A stretch of 64,000 nt of DNA, from contig NZ_PYAX01000013.1 of NCBI RefSeq assembly GCF_003014735.1, positions 124,001 to 188,000 on the forward strand. The letters are read 5' to 3'. Shown piece by piece: positions 49,661-59,000 of this stretch. Position 1 is the first letter of the stretch. Every line of letters begins with the position of its first letter. The DNA comes from Saccharothrix carnea. Lineage in GTDB: Bacteria; Actinomycetota; Actinomycetes; Mycobacteriales; Pseudonocardiaceae. The notes under the pieces are model-generated. The model did not search any database and was not told the DNA's origin. It saw nothing but the letters and a program-made list of their open reading frames with translations. The translations under genes were made by a program, and so were the position numbers.

Positions 49661-50401
49661 ATGGGATTGCCGTCGCCGTTCACGTGCACCAACACCAAGG
49701 TCGAGTACAACCGGGAGCAGCTCTTCGACTGGCTCGACCACGTCGTGCTTCCACACGCCGCGGATCTCGCGCGGCTGTCGTTCTTCGCCTGCGTGCCGCA
49801 CCCCTTGCTGATCCCCTTGATGGAGCACCTGCGCGGCAGTGGTGTCGCCGCGGGGGCGCAGGACTGCGCCGCGAGCGGCGACGAGGTCACCGGCGAGGTC
49901 GACGCGGATCTGCTCGCCGAGCTCGGGTGTCGCCACGTCATGCTCGGCCACGCCGACCGCAGGCGCGTGTTCGGCGAGGACGACGTCCTCGTGGCCAGGA
50001 AAGCGGAAGCGGCCGCGAGGGCGGGCATCACCCCGTTGGTGTGCGTCGGCGAGGAAGACCACCTGCCCGCCGAAGCGGCCTCCCGACACGTGGCCGCACA
50101 GGTCCGCACCGCGACCAGCCGACTTCCCCATGGCCGACCCGTCGTGATCCTCTATGAGCCGAACTGGGCGATCGGTGCACGCCAAGGCGCCGACCCACAC
50201 CATGCCGCGACCATCCTGCGCGCGCTGCGGGCCGCGACGACCGACCTCGATGTGCGCTTCCTCTATGGCGGCGCGGTGATCCCGGGCACCTACACCGCGC
50301 TGCGCTCCGCGGGGGACTGGGACGGCGTCGCCATCGGCCGCGCCGCGAGGGACCCCGGCATGCTTGCCGAGGTCACGGCCGAACTCCTGGCCCGTGGGTG
50401 A
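49661..50401 (+). CDS. Triosephosphate isomerase-like protein
   Basis: 246 aa from ATG 49661 (GAGGAGGA upstream). TIM-barrel family with the catalytic set: Asn-x-Lys in TNTKVEYN, His in CRHVMLGHADRRRVFGEDD, Glu in VILYEPNWAIGA (loop 6 lid follows) and the phosphate grip YGGAVIPG. It is not the housekeeping type: the N-terminus lacks the usual GNWKMN. Paired with a SIS isomerase it suggests an accessory route for C3-C4 sugar phosphates, like the secondary TIM proteins of erythritol-type pathways. Confidence 0.82.
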   Translation: MGLPSPFTCTNTKVEYNREQLFDWLDHVVLPHAADLARLSFFACVPHPLLIPLMEHLRGSGVAAGAQDCAASGDEVTGEVDADLLAELGCRHVMLGHADRRRVFGEDDVLVARKAEAAARAGITPLVCVGEEDHLPAEAASRHVAAQVRTATSRLPHGRPVVILYEPNWAIGARQGADPHHAATILRALRAATTDLDVRFLYGGAVIPGTYTALRSAGDWDGVAIGRAARDPGMLAEVTAELLARG

Positions 50402-50604
50402 AACTTGGAGGGCGGCCCGTGACGTGATGGTTGCGGACCAGTTGCTGACGATGTGCGTTCGACGCCGGCAGGATCAGCGAATGGACACGCCTCGCGAGGC
50501 GACTCGTTCGCCGAGCGAGGCGAACACCTCGACGAAGTCAGACCCGGACACCGCCACATCGTCCGCTCCGTCCGGTGGCGGGGGACGGTTTTGGGAACCG
50601 CGGG

Positions 50605-51159
50605 TCAGAGTGAGGTGATCTCCAGGGTGACGAGGGAGTAGATGCCGGCGACCGTGCCCAGCCCTGCGGTGCACGGCAGCACGGCGGTGGCCGGGCCGGT
50701 GGTGGTCTGCAGGACGGTGCTTCCGGTGAACAGGCCGGAGGTGACCGTGCCGGTGTGGGTGACCACCAAGGCCGCTCCCACGATGGTGGTGGTGCGGTTG
50801 GCGGAGATGGTCGAGGTCTGGCCGGTGTTCCAGGTGATGGTGAAGGTGGAAGGTCCGCCCGCCAGCAGGTCGAGGCAGCTCCGCCCCGGTACGACATTGG
50901 TGCGGGTGCTGGAGCCGGAGGTGACGGCCGGGTGGCTCAGCGACACGCACGGCCCGTACTGCACCGTGGAAACGACGGTGACGGTCTGCGGGGTCATGGT
51001 GAGCGGCGGGGTGAAGGTGGCGTTCTCGCTGCTGGGTGGGGTGCACGTCACGTCCAGCACCCCGGCCGATGCCGTCCCGGCCGGCCCCAGCACGAGCAGC
51101 GCCACAGTGCACACGGTCGTCATCAGCATGGCCGCGGCGGTGCGTAACGACTTGGCCAT
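50605..51159 (-). CDS. Secreted protein of the unknown family, copy C
   Basis: 184 aa from ATG 51159. Same design as copies A, B and D: signal peptide ending at ASA-GV, GVLDVTCTPPSSENATFTPP, YGPCVSLSHPAVTSG, STFTITWNTGQTSTISANRT and LVTLEITSL at the end. It is encoded on the opposite strand to copies A and B, so the family flanks the isomerase pair in inverted orientation. Confidence 0.8.
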   Translation of the reverse strand: MAKSLRTAAAMLMTTVCTVALLVLGPAGTASAGVLDVTCTPPSSENATFTPPLTMTPQTVTVVSTVQYGPCVSLSHPAVTSGSSTRTNVVPGRSCLDLLAGGPSTFTITWNTGQTSTISANRTTTIVGAALVVTHTGTVTSGLFTGSTVLQTTTGPATAVLPCTAGLGTVAGIYSLVTLEITSL

Positions 51160-51870
51160 CGTCGCTCTCCATTCAGGCGGCACCCGGCGCCCTCTGCGGA
51201 CGCGAGCACGCGCCGGCCACCAGAGTGCTCCCGTCTGGTGAGCTGCGACAGCGCCGAACGGGCGACCACGCGCGGACGTCCGGCCACCCGTCTCACCCCG
51301 GCATGGCCCACAACACGGTAGTCCCCGTCGGAAGGAACGGCTCCCGTGAGTTCGGTGCGGAAGTGGTGGAGGGAGGAACGCCCGACCTGCGGTCCGCCAC
51401 GCGGGTCAGGACGGTTCGGCTTCGGTTCGTCCGGGCCTGGTAGGCGGAATCCGCGCCGAGGCCGGGAAGCGGATCGGGAGCGGCGGGCTCGACGGACAGG
51501 TTCTCGGCGTTCTCGCAGGTCTTGGTCAACAGCTCGCAAGGTGGGTGCGGACACCACGGACTTCGGCCGGACAGGACGACAGTTGTCTGTTCCGTCTGAG
51601 GTCGGCGGAGGTACAGGTGCCTGGCCTGCGTCCGTCGGACCTGCCCGACGAATTCGGTGGTCAAGGGCGAGCGAGGCGACGGCTTCGGGCGGGGCGCTGA
51701 CACGCTGTCCCGGCTCGGCGCCGTGCGCCGGCGGTGTTCGCGGTCCCCGCGGCGGCTCCCGTGACCCATGTCCGTTCGGTGCGGGGAGTCGCCGCGCGTC
51801 GACCGCGCTCTGTCCGGTCCCACCTGCGGCGTCGCCGGACCGCACGGGCCGCCTTTGCCGACCGGTCGCG
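51160..51870. other. 710-bp stretch between copy C and a dead transposase
   Basis: No supported gene. The first 60 bp are the conserved upstream segment of the paralog family. The rest contains long Arg/Pro-rich open frames on both strands that lack codon bias. Confidence 0.45.
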
Positions 51871-52962
51871 GGATCGGGACGAGGCGGCTGCGGTGGGCTC
51901 AGCTTGCCTTTCAACCTGTTCGACGGGGCGTTCCCAGGGGTGGCGCAGGTCGGCGACCAGCGGGCGGGCCAGGCGGAGCTGCGCGTGGGCGGCCAGGATC
52001 AGCCAGGTCCAGCGGTCGGCGGCCTCGGGTGAACGCAGCCGTGGCCGGGTCCGGCCGAGGGTCTGCTTGAGCATGCGGTTCCAGGCTTGTGCGGTGGCGG
52101 TGCCGTAGAGGCGGGTGTCGGTGCGGGTCGGCACGTCCTCGGCGCCCCATGTTGTCGGGTTGCCGAAGACGAACTCGCCGCCGTGCTTGGGGAAACGTCC
52201 ACCCAACGGGTTGTGGGCCCGAGGCGGGTCGGGCGGCGCAGCACCCGGTCCGACCGCATCCGTCCCAGCACCCGCACCGACAGATCCGCCAACAAGCAGG
52301 AGATGCGGGGCGCGTCGTAGCCGGCGTCGAGCACCACCAGGATCTCCGGATCGCCCTGCTGCCACTGGCCGGCGGCGACGAGTCGTTGGACCACCCCGCG
52401 CACCTGGGCGACGGTGACCGCAGCGAGGTCCGCACCGGGCGGGAGACGGATCGCGTCCAACAGGGCGGTCGACGAGGTGCCGCCGGTCTCGAGCGCGGCC
52501 ACGAACGAGTACGGCCATCCGGGGATCATGCGATGTTCACCCTTGCCGCGGCCGTAGACATGGCAGAACGACCGGTCCGGGCAGGCGGGTCGCACCGTCC
52601 GGCCGCAACCACGGCGAGACGTCCACCGCGAGCACCAGACGACCGTCGGCCGCCCGCGGCAACGGCATCCCGGCCAGCGCGCCCCGTAACCGGTCGACCT
52701 CAATACGGCCCTTGTTGACCGCGTCGTAGAGCCCGCCGTGCCCACGCCGATCCTCGGTCGCGAGCGGCAGACCGACCAGCGTCCGCACCGGCCCGTCGGC
52801 GCACAACACGGCGTCGGCCAGCTCGAACAGCCCGTCCGCCCGACGGGACAGACACCGGTGGAACTCCCGCCGGAAGCCGGACAACGTCCCGAGCGACCGC
52901 TCGCGGTCGAGATGGTGGACACTGATCACGCAGCCCTTTGGTCGATCGTCCTTCTGTCGCAA
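51871..52962 (-). pseudogene. Actinobacterial DDE transposase (NF041680-like), disrupted
   Basis: Starts at 52962 and runs LSGFRREFHRCLSRRADGLF ... LRGALAGMPLPRAADGRLVL, then LAVDVSPWLRPDG. A frameshift moves it to FCHVYGRGKGEHRMIPGWPY, VVLDAGYDAPRISCLLADLS and RMRSDRVLRRP. Another shift gives GGEFVFGNPTTWGAEDVPTR and LRLARPLVADLRHPWERP. Between the last two parts a stretch of the usual protein is deleted. Several lesions make it inactive. Confidence 0.75.
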
Positions 52963-53038
52963 GAGTGATGATCAACCAAGGGCTGCTTCCATGATCAACC
53001 GGAGTGCACATCACCGACCGGGACCTCAAAAGACAAGC

Positions 53039-53596
53039 TCAGAGCGAAGTGATCTCCAGGGTCACTAGGGAGTAGGTACTGGAGACCGTGCCCAGGCCGA
53101 GGATGCACAGCAGCACGTCGGTGGCCGGGCCGGTGATGACCTGCAGGACGGTGCTGCCGGCGAACAGGCCGGAGGTGACCGTGCCGGTGCGGGTGACCAC
53201 TAGGGCGGCACCCACGATGGTGACGGTGTAGTTGGCCGAGATGGTCGAGGTCTGACCGGTGTTCCAGACGATGGTGTAGGTGATGGACCCGCTTTGCAGC
53301 AGGTCCAGGCAGGACAGTCCCCGCACGAGCGCGGAGAAGTTGATGGCCCCGGAGGTGATGGCCGGGTTGCTCAGCGACACGCACGGCCCCAACTGGGACG
53401 TGATGCCAACGGTGACGTCCCGCGGGGTCACGGTCAGCGGTGGGGTGAAGGTGTCGTTCTGGCTGCTGGGCGGGGTGCAGGTCACGTCCAGCACCCCGCC
53501 CGAGGCCGCACCGGCCGGCCCCGGCACGGTCAGCGCGAGGGCGGAGACGGCCGTCATCAGCGCGGCCGCGGCGGTGCGTATTGACTTGATCATCAT
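53039..53596 (-). CDS. Secreted protein of the unknown family, copy D
   Basis: 185 aa from ATG 53596 (GGAGAG upstream). Signal peptide ends at GAASG. Shares GVLDVTCTPPSSQNDTFTPP, LGPCVSLSNPAITSG, ITYTIVWNTGQTSTISANYT, GTVTSGLFAGSTVLQ and LVTLEITSL with the other copies. It is separated from copy C by a transposase remnant, so the pair probably arose by duplication before the IS insertion. Confidence 0.8.
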   Translation of the reverse strand: MMIKSIRTAAAALMTAVSALALTVPGPAGAASGGVLDVTCTPPSSQNDTFTPPLTVTPRDVTVGITSQLGPCVSLSNPAITSGAINFSALVRGLSCLDLLQSGSITYTIVWNTGQTSTISANYTVTIVGAALVVTRTGTVTSGLFAGSTVLQVITGPATDVLLCILGLGTVSSTYSLVTLEITSL

Positions 53597-53832
53597 CGCT
53601 CTCCATTTCGTCATGACGGGTGGCGAGTGCTCGCCACGGCTTGATCTTGTTGATGCGGTGTTCGACGGTGTCCTGTGTGGAGCACGGCGTCGTGGGTGAC
53701 GGGCTGCCGACCCTGGCTGCCCTTCTCTCTCGGTTGGCGGACTGGAGGGTGTGTTCGGTCGTGACGGTGACGCTGTCGACCGTGCTGTAATCGCGATCGT
53801 CGGTGGGCGGCTCCGGACCGGGTGGTCGGCGA

Positions 53833-55620
53833 TCAGGGTTGCGGCGGCAGGAGCGAAGTGGGTACGTCGACGTGGCGTGCCCGCAGGAATTCGCCCAGTG
53901 ATTTGCCGAGTTGGTCCAGTAGGAGTCCTGAGGAGCTGCTGGGTGCGAGGTAGCCCTGCAGGACGAAGCAAAGACCGCGGAGTTTCGGCAGTTCGTAGCG
54001 TTCGGCGGTGAACGGCGTGGGGCCGGCGATCAGCTCGGTGAGCCGGTCGGTGGTGAGGAAGGACAGCAGCCAGGGGTAGGCGTCGTCCTGGTTCACCCAG
54101 ACGCCGAGGTTGGCGTTGCCTGCCTTGTCTCCGGCGCGCGCGTGCACGACGTCGCCGAGGGGACGCCGGACGGTCGGGCCGAAGAACGCCAGGTCGGCCG
54201 GTGGCGCGAGGGTACTGGCTGGCTGTCCTGTGTAGGGCTGTGCCGCGGACGGGGGAGGGATGTCGACGACCCGGCCGTCGGGAAGGTGTGCCTGGTGTCG
54301 AAGGCTGTCCTGGCGGAGCAGGCCGGGCCAGTAGTCGACACGGGCGTGGACGCCGGGAAAGATCTCGGTGACCTCGATGTAGAAGCCCGGGAAGCTGCCC
54401 AGCCAGAAGGAGTTGAGCTGGGTGAGGAAATCTTTCACCTGTGCCTCGGTGGTCCCGGCGACGGTCACCTTCACCGGGACGGTGGCCTGCCACTGGTCGG
54501 CCGGATCGTCCACGGCCCGGCCGCAGACCAACAGCCGCAGCGCCTCCACCTGGTTCTCCCGCGCGGCGATCTCGGCCTGCTGCCGGAGCACCTCCACCTT
54601 CTCGTCGATCTGCAGTCCGGTCGGGAAGTACCACATCGACCCGCGATAACCGGTGTGCAGGTGGATCCCCACCCGGGTGGTCTCCACGGGCGCGCTGCCC
54701 TTCGCGCCGGTCACGCGTACCCGGTCCGGTCCTTCCTGCGTGACCGTCACCGCGTCGATGTGCCAGGTGACGTCGGGGTTGAGGTACCGGGGGCCCTGGA
54801 TTTCGTAGAGCAGCTGGGCGGTGACCGTGTCGACGGTTACTGTGCCGCCCTCGTTCGCCCTTTTGGTGATGACGCAGTCACCGTTGTCGGCGACCTCGGC
54901 GATGGGGAATCCCAGAACGGTGTTGTCGGGCACGGTGGTGAAGCCGGAGAAGTTGCCGCCGGTGGCCTGTGGGCCGCATTCGATGATGTGCCCGGCGGCG
55001 ACCGCGCCGGCGATCTTGTCCAGTTCGTCGCGTTCCCACCCGTGCCACCAGGCGGCCACACCGCTGATCAGTGAGGCGTCGGCGACACGACCGGTGATGA
55101 CGATGTCGGCGCCCGCGTCCAGTGCCGCCTTGACACCCCAGGCTCCCAGGTAGGCGTCAGCGGCCAACACGCGCCGCTCGCTGCTGTCCAGGGATTCGCC
55201 GGTGTCGGTGTTGACCAGTTGCCCTTCGGCGACCAGCCGGTCGACCTCCTCGAACAGGTCGTCGCCGGTGACGCAGGCGATGCGCAGGTCCACACCACCC
55301 GCCTGTACTGCCTGACGGATCTTCTCCGCCAGCCCGCGGGGGTTGTGCACGCCGGCGTTGGTCACGACCTTCAGCTTCTTGTCGGCCAGCGCGGTCAGCT
55401 CGGGCAGCAGTTGTGCCGCGAACAGCGGGGAGAAGAACCGGCGGTGCTCCTCCGGGTCGTCGAGGAAGCGGGCTGCCACCATCGACTCCACGAACTCGGT
55501 CATCGAGTCGCCGATCAGCACGTCGACGGGTTGCCCGTGGACGGCGTTGTGGAAAGCGGAGAACCTGTCGCCCATGCTGCCGGAGAAGCTGGCGATGCGG
55601 ACCGGGCGGCGTGAGGACAT
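53833..55620 (-). CDS. AtuA-family protein (acyclic terpene utilization, DUF1446)
   Basis: 595 aa from ATG 55620 (AAGGAG upstream). DUF1446 core: RIASFSGSMGDRFSAFHNAV, VVTNAGVHNPRGLAEKIRQ, ADIVITGRVADASLISGVAA, HIIECGPQATGGNFSGFTT, GDCVITKRANEGGTVTVDTV and the C-terminal HARAGDKAGNANLGVWVNQD. AtuA works with acyclic terpene (citronellol/geraniol) catabolism in Pseudomonas, but its reaction is not established. Here it closes a lipid/polyketide operon, so a role in processing an acyl or isoprenoid chain is possible. Confidence 0.85.
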   Translation of the reverse strand: MSSRRPVRIASFSGSMGDRFSAFHNAVHGQPVDVLIGDSMTEFVESMVAARFLDDPEEHRRFFSPLFAAQLLPELTALADKKLKVVTNAGVHNPRGLAEKIRQAVQAGGVDLRIACVTGDDLFEEVDRLVAEGQLVNTDTGESLDSSERRVLAADAYLGAWGVKAALDAGADIVITGRVADASLISGVAAWWHGWERDELDKIAGAVAAGHIIECGPQATGGNFSGFTTVPDNTVLGFPIAEVADNGDCVITKRANEGGTVTVDTVTAQLLYEIQGPRYLNPDVTWHIDAVTVTQEGPDRVRVTGAKGSAPVETTRVGIHLHTGYRGSMWYFPTGLQIDEKVEVLRQQAEIAARENQVEALRLLVCGRAVDDPADQWQATVPVKVTVAGTTEAQVKDFLTQLNSFWLGSFPGFYIEVTEIFPGVHARVDYWPGLLRQDSLRHQAHLPDGRVVDIPPPSAAQPYTGQPASTLAPPADLAFFGPTVRRPLGDVVHARAGDKAGNANLGVWVNQDDAYPWLLSFLTTDRLTELIAGPTPFTAERYELPKLRGLCFVLQGYLAPSSSSGLLLDQLGKSLGEFLRARHVDVPTSLLPPQP

Positions 55621-55679
55621 CGGACATCTCCTTGGTCAGGCCGGCCGGCGGATGCCTGCGGGCGGTGTGCGGGCTCAGG

Positions 55680-55879
55680 TCAGGACGTGTGAGCGGTGGC
55701 TTCCACGTGGCTGCACGGCGGTGGCTCGTACTGGACGAGGAACGCCTGGCGGTCGACCAACGACGGCAGGCGGCGGTTGCGCTGGGGTCGGTCGGCAGTT
55801 GCCCGGCGCCCCGTCCGAGGCTGCGTCCGGGCGTCCGTGCCACCTTGCCCAGCGTTTCGTCGTCGAGGATGTCGTTCAC
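55680..55879 (-). pseudogene. Small gene with an apparent frameshift between hydrolase and AtuA genes
   Basis: GTG 55879 overlaps the hydrolase stop (GTGA) behind GGGGAGG and opens VNDILDDETLGKVARTPGRS with high third-position GC. After about 25-35 codons that frame loses its bias, while the next frame becomes strongly coding: NRRLPSLVDRQAFLVQYEPP, PCSHVEATAHTS, stop 55680. A -1 shift near the G-rich run would give one protein of about 66 aa. Sequencing error, recent mutation or programmed shift are the options. Family unknown. Confidence 0.5.
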
Positions 55880-56784
55880 GGGAGTCCTCCCCCAACGGTG
55901 TTCCTGCGGCCGTTCGGCGATGTGGGTTCCAGGTCGTCGCGGATGAAGGAACCGAGTGCGTCGATGAATTCCTCGTGGCTGTCCAGGTAGGAGACGTGCC
56001 CTGCTCCGGCCAGCAGGGCGAAGCGGCCGGCCGGGAGTCGGCGTGCCGCCGCCCAGCCCTGCCAAGCGGGGAGGAGCTGGTCTAAGCCACCCCAGATCAC
56101 CAGGGTCGGCACGGTGATCTCGTGCAGGCGGTCGATCACGATGATGTCGTCGCGCTGGCCGGTGATGCCGGCGCACTGGCGGAACACCTCGAGCGAGGTC
56201 CGCAGTGCCTGTCGTGACCGGGCCAGCCGGAACTGGGCCGCCCAGGTCGTCACCGGGATGCGCCACGGTTGGCGCAGCAGCAGGTTGCTCGAGAGGACGA
56301 AGGCGGCGGCCCCGCCGGGGAGGGAGACGACGGCGGAGGCCAGGTCGGCTGCGCGCTCGGGCAGCAGGGCCAGCGCGATGGCCACCGGGTGGACCGCCCG
56401 GCCGAGGCCGGAGGCGTCGACCAGCACCAGCCTGCTGACCTCGGACGGGTTCCGCAGAGCCAGTTCGGCTACCACGAGGCCCCCGAAGGAGTGGCCCACC
56501 GCGACGACCGTGTCCACCTCCAGGACATCGAGGAAGTCCGCGACGAACGAGGCCATCGCGACGGGACGCACATCCGGCACCGGACTGGTGCCGCCCAGGC
56601 CGGGCAACGACAGCGCGATGACCCGGTGGGTCAGGGCGAGCTCGGTCATCACCGGGAACCAGTCCTGAGGGTCGGTCGCGATCCCCGGGACCAGCAGGAC
56701 CACCGACCCTTCTCCGGCCTCGTAGAAGAGGGTGGAGAGACCTCTCACCACAACGCGCCGCTTGGTCGGCTTCCGGTCGTTCAT
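55876..56784 (-). CDS. Alpha/beta hydrolase
   Basis: 302 aa from ATG 56784 (GAGGAGGAG upstream). Catalytic triad visible: nucleophile Ser in VVAVGHSFGGLVVAEL, Asp in VIWGGLDQLLPAWQ, His in LAGAGHVSYLDSHEEF. Oxyanion-hole segment is LLVPGIATDPQDWF. It could be a thioesterase or esterase acting on the PKS product. It lies in the same-strand operon and overlaps the small downstream gene. Confidence 0.85.
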   Translation of the reverse strand: MNDRKPTKRRVVVRGLSTLFYEAGEGSVVLLVPGIATDPQDWFPVMTELALTHRVIALSLPGLGGTSPVPDVRPVAMASFVADFLDVLEVDTVVAVGHSFGGLVVAELALRNPSEVSRLVLVDASGLGRAVHPVAIALALLPERAADLASAVVSLPGGAAAFVLSSNLLLRQPWRIPVTTWAAQFRLARSRQALRTSLEVFRQCAGITGQRDDIIVIDRLHEITVPTLVIWGGLDQLLPAWQGWAAARRLPAGRFALLAGAGHVSYLDSHEEFIDALGSFIRDDLEPTSPNGRRNTVGGGLP

Positions 56785-56902
56785 GCGACTCCTCCTCGAG
56801 CTGTGTGCGATGGCCGCCGAACTCGGCGCTGTTACCGCTCGGGACGGCCGGATCAGGGCGTAGCGGCACGGAAAGGTGAAGACGTGGCCGGGTGGAACAT
56901 GG

Positions 56903-57496
56903 TCAGGTGAAGACGAGTTCGTCCGTCACCGAGTCCCTCCCGGCGAGCCACATCCCGAGGGCCTCCCTGGTGCCGAGGACCTCTCGGGTGCGCGGTGAGC
57001 GAATCCCGATCTCGGGATGTCCGTCCGTGGGCACCACCCGGTACCTCAGGACCCTCAGGTTGGTGCTCAGGCTCAGCAACGCCCCGTCCCAGAGGATGAA
57101 CGTGGGCACGGTGGCCGGGAGGTCCCGGCGCAGCCCCAGTCCCCGCACGATGTCCTGGTGGTGGATCGCGAGGTCGCCGAGCGCGATCACCGCACCGACC
57201 CGGCTGGACAGGGACGGCCGGTCCGCCCACTCCCGGGCCCGTGCCATCAGCCGCTCCCGCGGCAGCCGGCGGGCCTTCTTCACCTGTTTTCGGTTGGCGG
57301 CGTGCAAGAACGGGCCGTAGGGCAGGTAGGAGGCCGCGAAGTCGTCCACGGCGAGGAGGTGCCCGAGGACGTCCCGGGGAGACCACTCGGCGCACAGCGT
57401 GCGACCCGATTCGAAGGCGTCATCGGGCAACTGGTCCAGGGTGGCGATCAGCCGACGCCTCTCCGCGCGCAATTCCCGTTCCAGGGGCAGCGTCAC
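56903..57496 (-). CDS. DinB-family, mycothiol-dependent maleylpyruvate isomerase-like protein
   Basis: 197 aa from GTG 57496 (GGAG 6 nt upstream); longer in-frame starts overlap the preceding gene. N-terminal four-helix bundle with ERELRAERRRLIATLDQLPD, LCAEWSPRDVLGHLLAVDDF and metal-binding His of the DinB type (VLGHLLAVDD; LAIHHQDIVRGL). Relatives use mycothiol or bind metal. Its reaction in a polyketide/lipid operon is not clear. Confidence 0.72.
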   Translation of the reverse strand: MTLPLERELRAERRRLIATLDQLPDDAFESGRTLCAEWSPRDVLGHLLAVDDFAASYLPYGPFLHAANRKQVKKARRLPRERLMARAREWADRPSLSSRVGAVIALGDLAIHHQDIVRGLGLRRDLPATVPTFILWDGALLSLSTNLRVLRYRVVPTDGHPEIGIRSPRTREVLGTREALGMWLAGRDSVTDELVFT

Positions 57497-57551
57497 TGCT
57501 CCCGCCTCCCGTCGGTTCGGCGGTCCGGTGGTGTCGCGGACCTCGGGCGGA

Positions 57552-59000
57552 TCAGTCGTCGACGAGTTCCTGGAGTCCTTGTTCCAGGCAGTGGTGGAAG
57601 AGGCCGGTGTCCGTGACGGCGGCAGGGTCGAGGTTGGTCCCGATCGAGCAGGTGCCGTCGTGCGAGGCCATCGATATGTTGGCCGCGGCGCCACCTCTGG
57701 GAGCCCAGGCCACCGCGTTCGCCACGTGGGCGCCTGCGGCGAAGGTGGTGCGGGAGAACCCCGGAACGCTGGTGACGACGAGGTCGACCGCGTTGCGCAG
57801 CACAGGGGGCACGAACAACCGGTGGACCAGGCCCGGTACCCAGGAGCCGAGGTCGGCCAGAGCGGTGTACACGTCCCGGACCAGGGCGCTGCGGGCCTCG
57901 GTGATCGCGGAGTGCACGGCGGCCATGCGCGCTGCGGCGGGCATGTCGCCGATCGGGCCTGCGATCCGCACCGAAGCGACGATGTTGCCGGCGCCGGTCT
58001 CGAAGGGCTCGCGGATGTTGACCGGCACCAGGGTCGGCAGACTGCGGTGGTTGATCCCGTGGTAGGCGTGGTAGCGGTGGAACGCGGCCAGCACCGCCGA
58101 GATGTAGGTGGAGGTCACGGACACACCGGCCGCTCTGCCCGCGGTCTTGAGGTCCGCCAGGGGAACGGTGAGCATGCCGCAGCGCATCGCGGCGCTGCGC
58201 CCGCGCAGGAGCGGCGACCGTGCGACGGGCTGGAGCAGTTGCGCGGCGGCCCGGCCGGCGAGGCGGACCCGGTCGCCGGTCGCGCGCGGTGTCGTCAGCC
58301 ACCGCGCGGTCTCCCGCAGCAGCGTCCTCGTGCCGTCGCTGACGCCGTGGGCCGCTGAGGACAACGGGAGGCGCGCGACGGTGGCCGGTTGCCGGGCGTT
58401 GTGCTCGCCGGGCGGCCGGGACCGGCTGGGAACGCCGGTCGGCGCGGCCTCGGGGAGCAGTCTGCTCATGACCGAGACGATGGTGACCGCGTCACCGATG
58501 CTGTGGTGCCACTTGAGGAGGATCGCGGCCTGGTCCTGTTGGTAGCCCTCGACGAGCGTGGCCTCCCAGGGTGGGTGCGAGGGGTCGAAGTCGGCGTTGT
58601 TGCGCCACTCGACGAGTTCGAGGAGGTCGCGTGGGCCGGCCGGCTCCGGGAGTCGCATCCGGTGGATGTGCCGGGTGAGGCGGAAGTGCGGGTCGGGCAC
58701 CCACGCCGGGGTTCCGGCTCGTACCGGTGTGTCGGCCACCCGGTGGGTGAGCCGGGGGAGTTTTCTGACGGTCCACCGGCAGCCGTCGAGGAATGCGTGC
58801 CAGTCCGGCGTCCTGTCGAGGTACCAGAGCCAGGTGACGTGCGGACGGGTCAGCGGGTTGGTCCCCATGCGCCAGAAGAGCGTGTCCGTGCCGTTCATCG
58901 GACCCGGCGAGGACCACCCCGCTATCGGCCGGGTTCCGTGCACGGTCGCTCCTCCGGGGATGGTTTCGGGTGTGCCGCGTTCCTGGGACGGACGTGTCAT
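57552..59000 (-). CDS. WS/DGAT-type O-acyltransferase
   Basis: 482 aa from ATG 59000, which overlaps the SDR stop (ATGA). Condensation-type acyltransferase: MNGTDTLFWRMGTNPLTRPH at the start, the active-site block LLKWHHSIGDAVTIVS (HHxxxD with the usual Gly), PLADLKTAGRAAGVS, LVPVNIREPFETGAGNIVAS and a C-terminal FNTVVTSVPG-like block (LVVTSVPGFSRTTFAAG). Family members join acyl-CoA to an alcohol or diacylglycerol to make wax esters or triacylglycerol. In this operon it may release or esterify the polyketide. Confidence 0.88.
   Translation of the reverse strand: MTRPSQERGTPETIPGGATVHGTRPIAGWSSPGPMNGTDTLFWRMGTNPLTRPHVTWLWYLDRTPDWHAFLDGCRWTVRKLPRLTHRVADTPVRAGTPAWVPDPHFRLTRHIHRMRLPEPAGPRDLLELVEWRNNADFDPSHPPWEATLVEGYQQDQAAILLKWHHSIGDAVTIVSVMSRLLPEAAPTGVPSRSRPPGEHNARQPATVARLPLSSAAHGVSDGTRTLLRETARWLTTPRATGDRVRLAGRAAAQLLQPVARSPLLRGRSAAMRCGMLTVPLADLKTAGRAAGVSVTSTYISAVLAAFHRYHAYHGINHRSLPTLVPVNIREPFETGAGNIVASVRIAGPIGDMPAAARMAAVHSAITEARSALVRDVYTALADLGSWVPGLVHRLFVPPVLRNAVDLVVTSVPGFSRTTFAAGAHVANAVAWAPRGGAAANISMASHDGTCSIGTNLDPAAVTDTGLFHHCLEQGLQELVDD

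Noticed and set aside
55157-56869. 570-codon minus-strand frame crossing hydrolase, small gene and AtuA start
   Set aside because: Arg/Gly/Pro-rich shadow of real genes in other frames; only its short part after GTG 55879 has coding bias.
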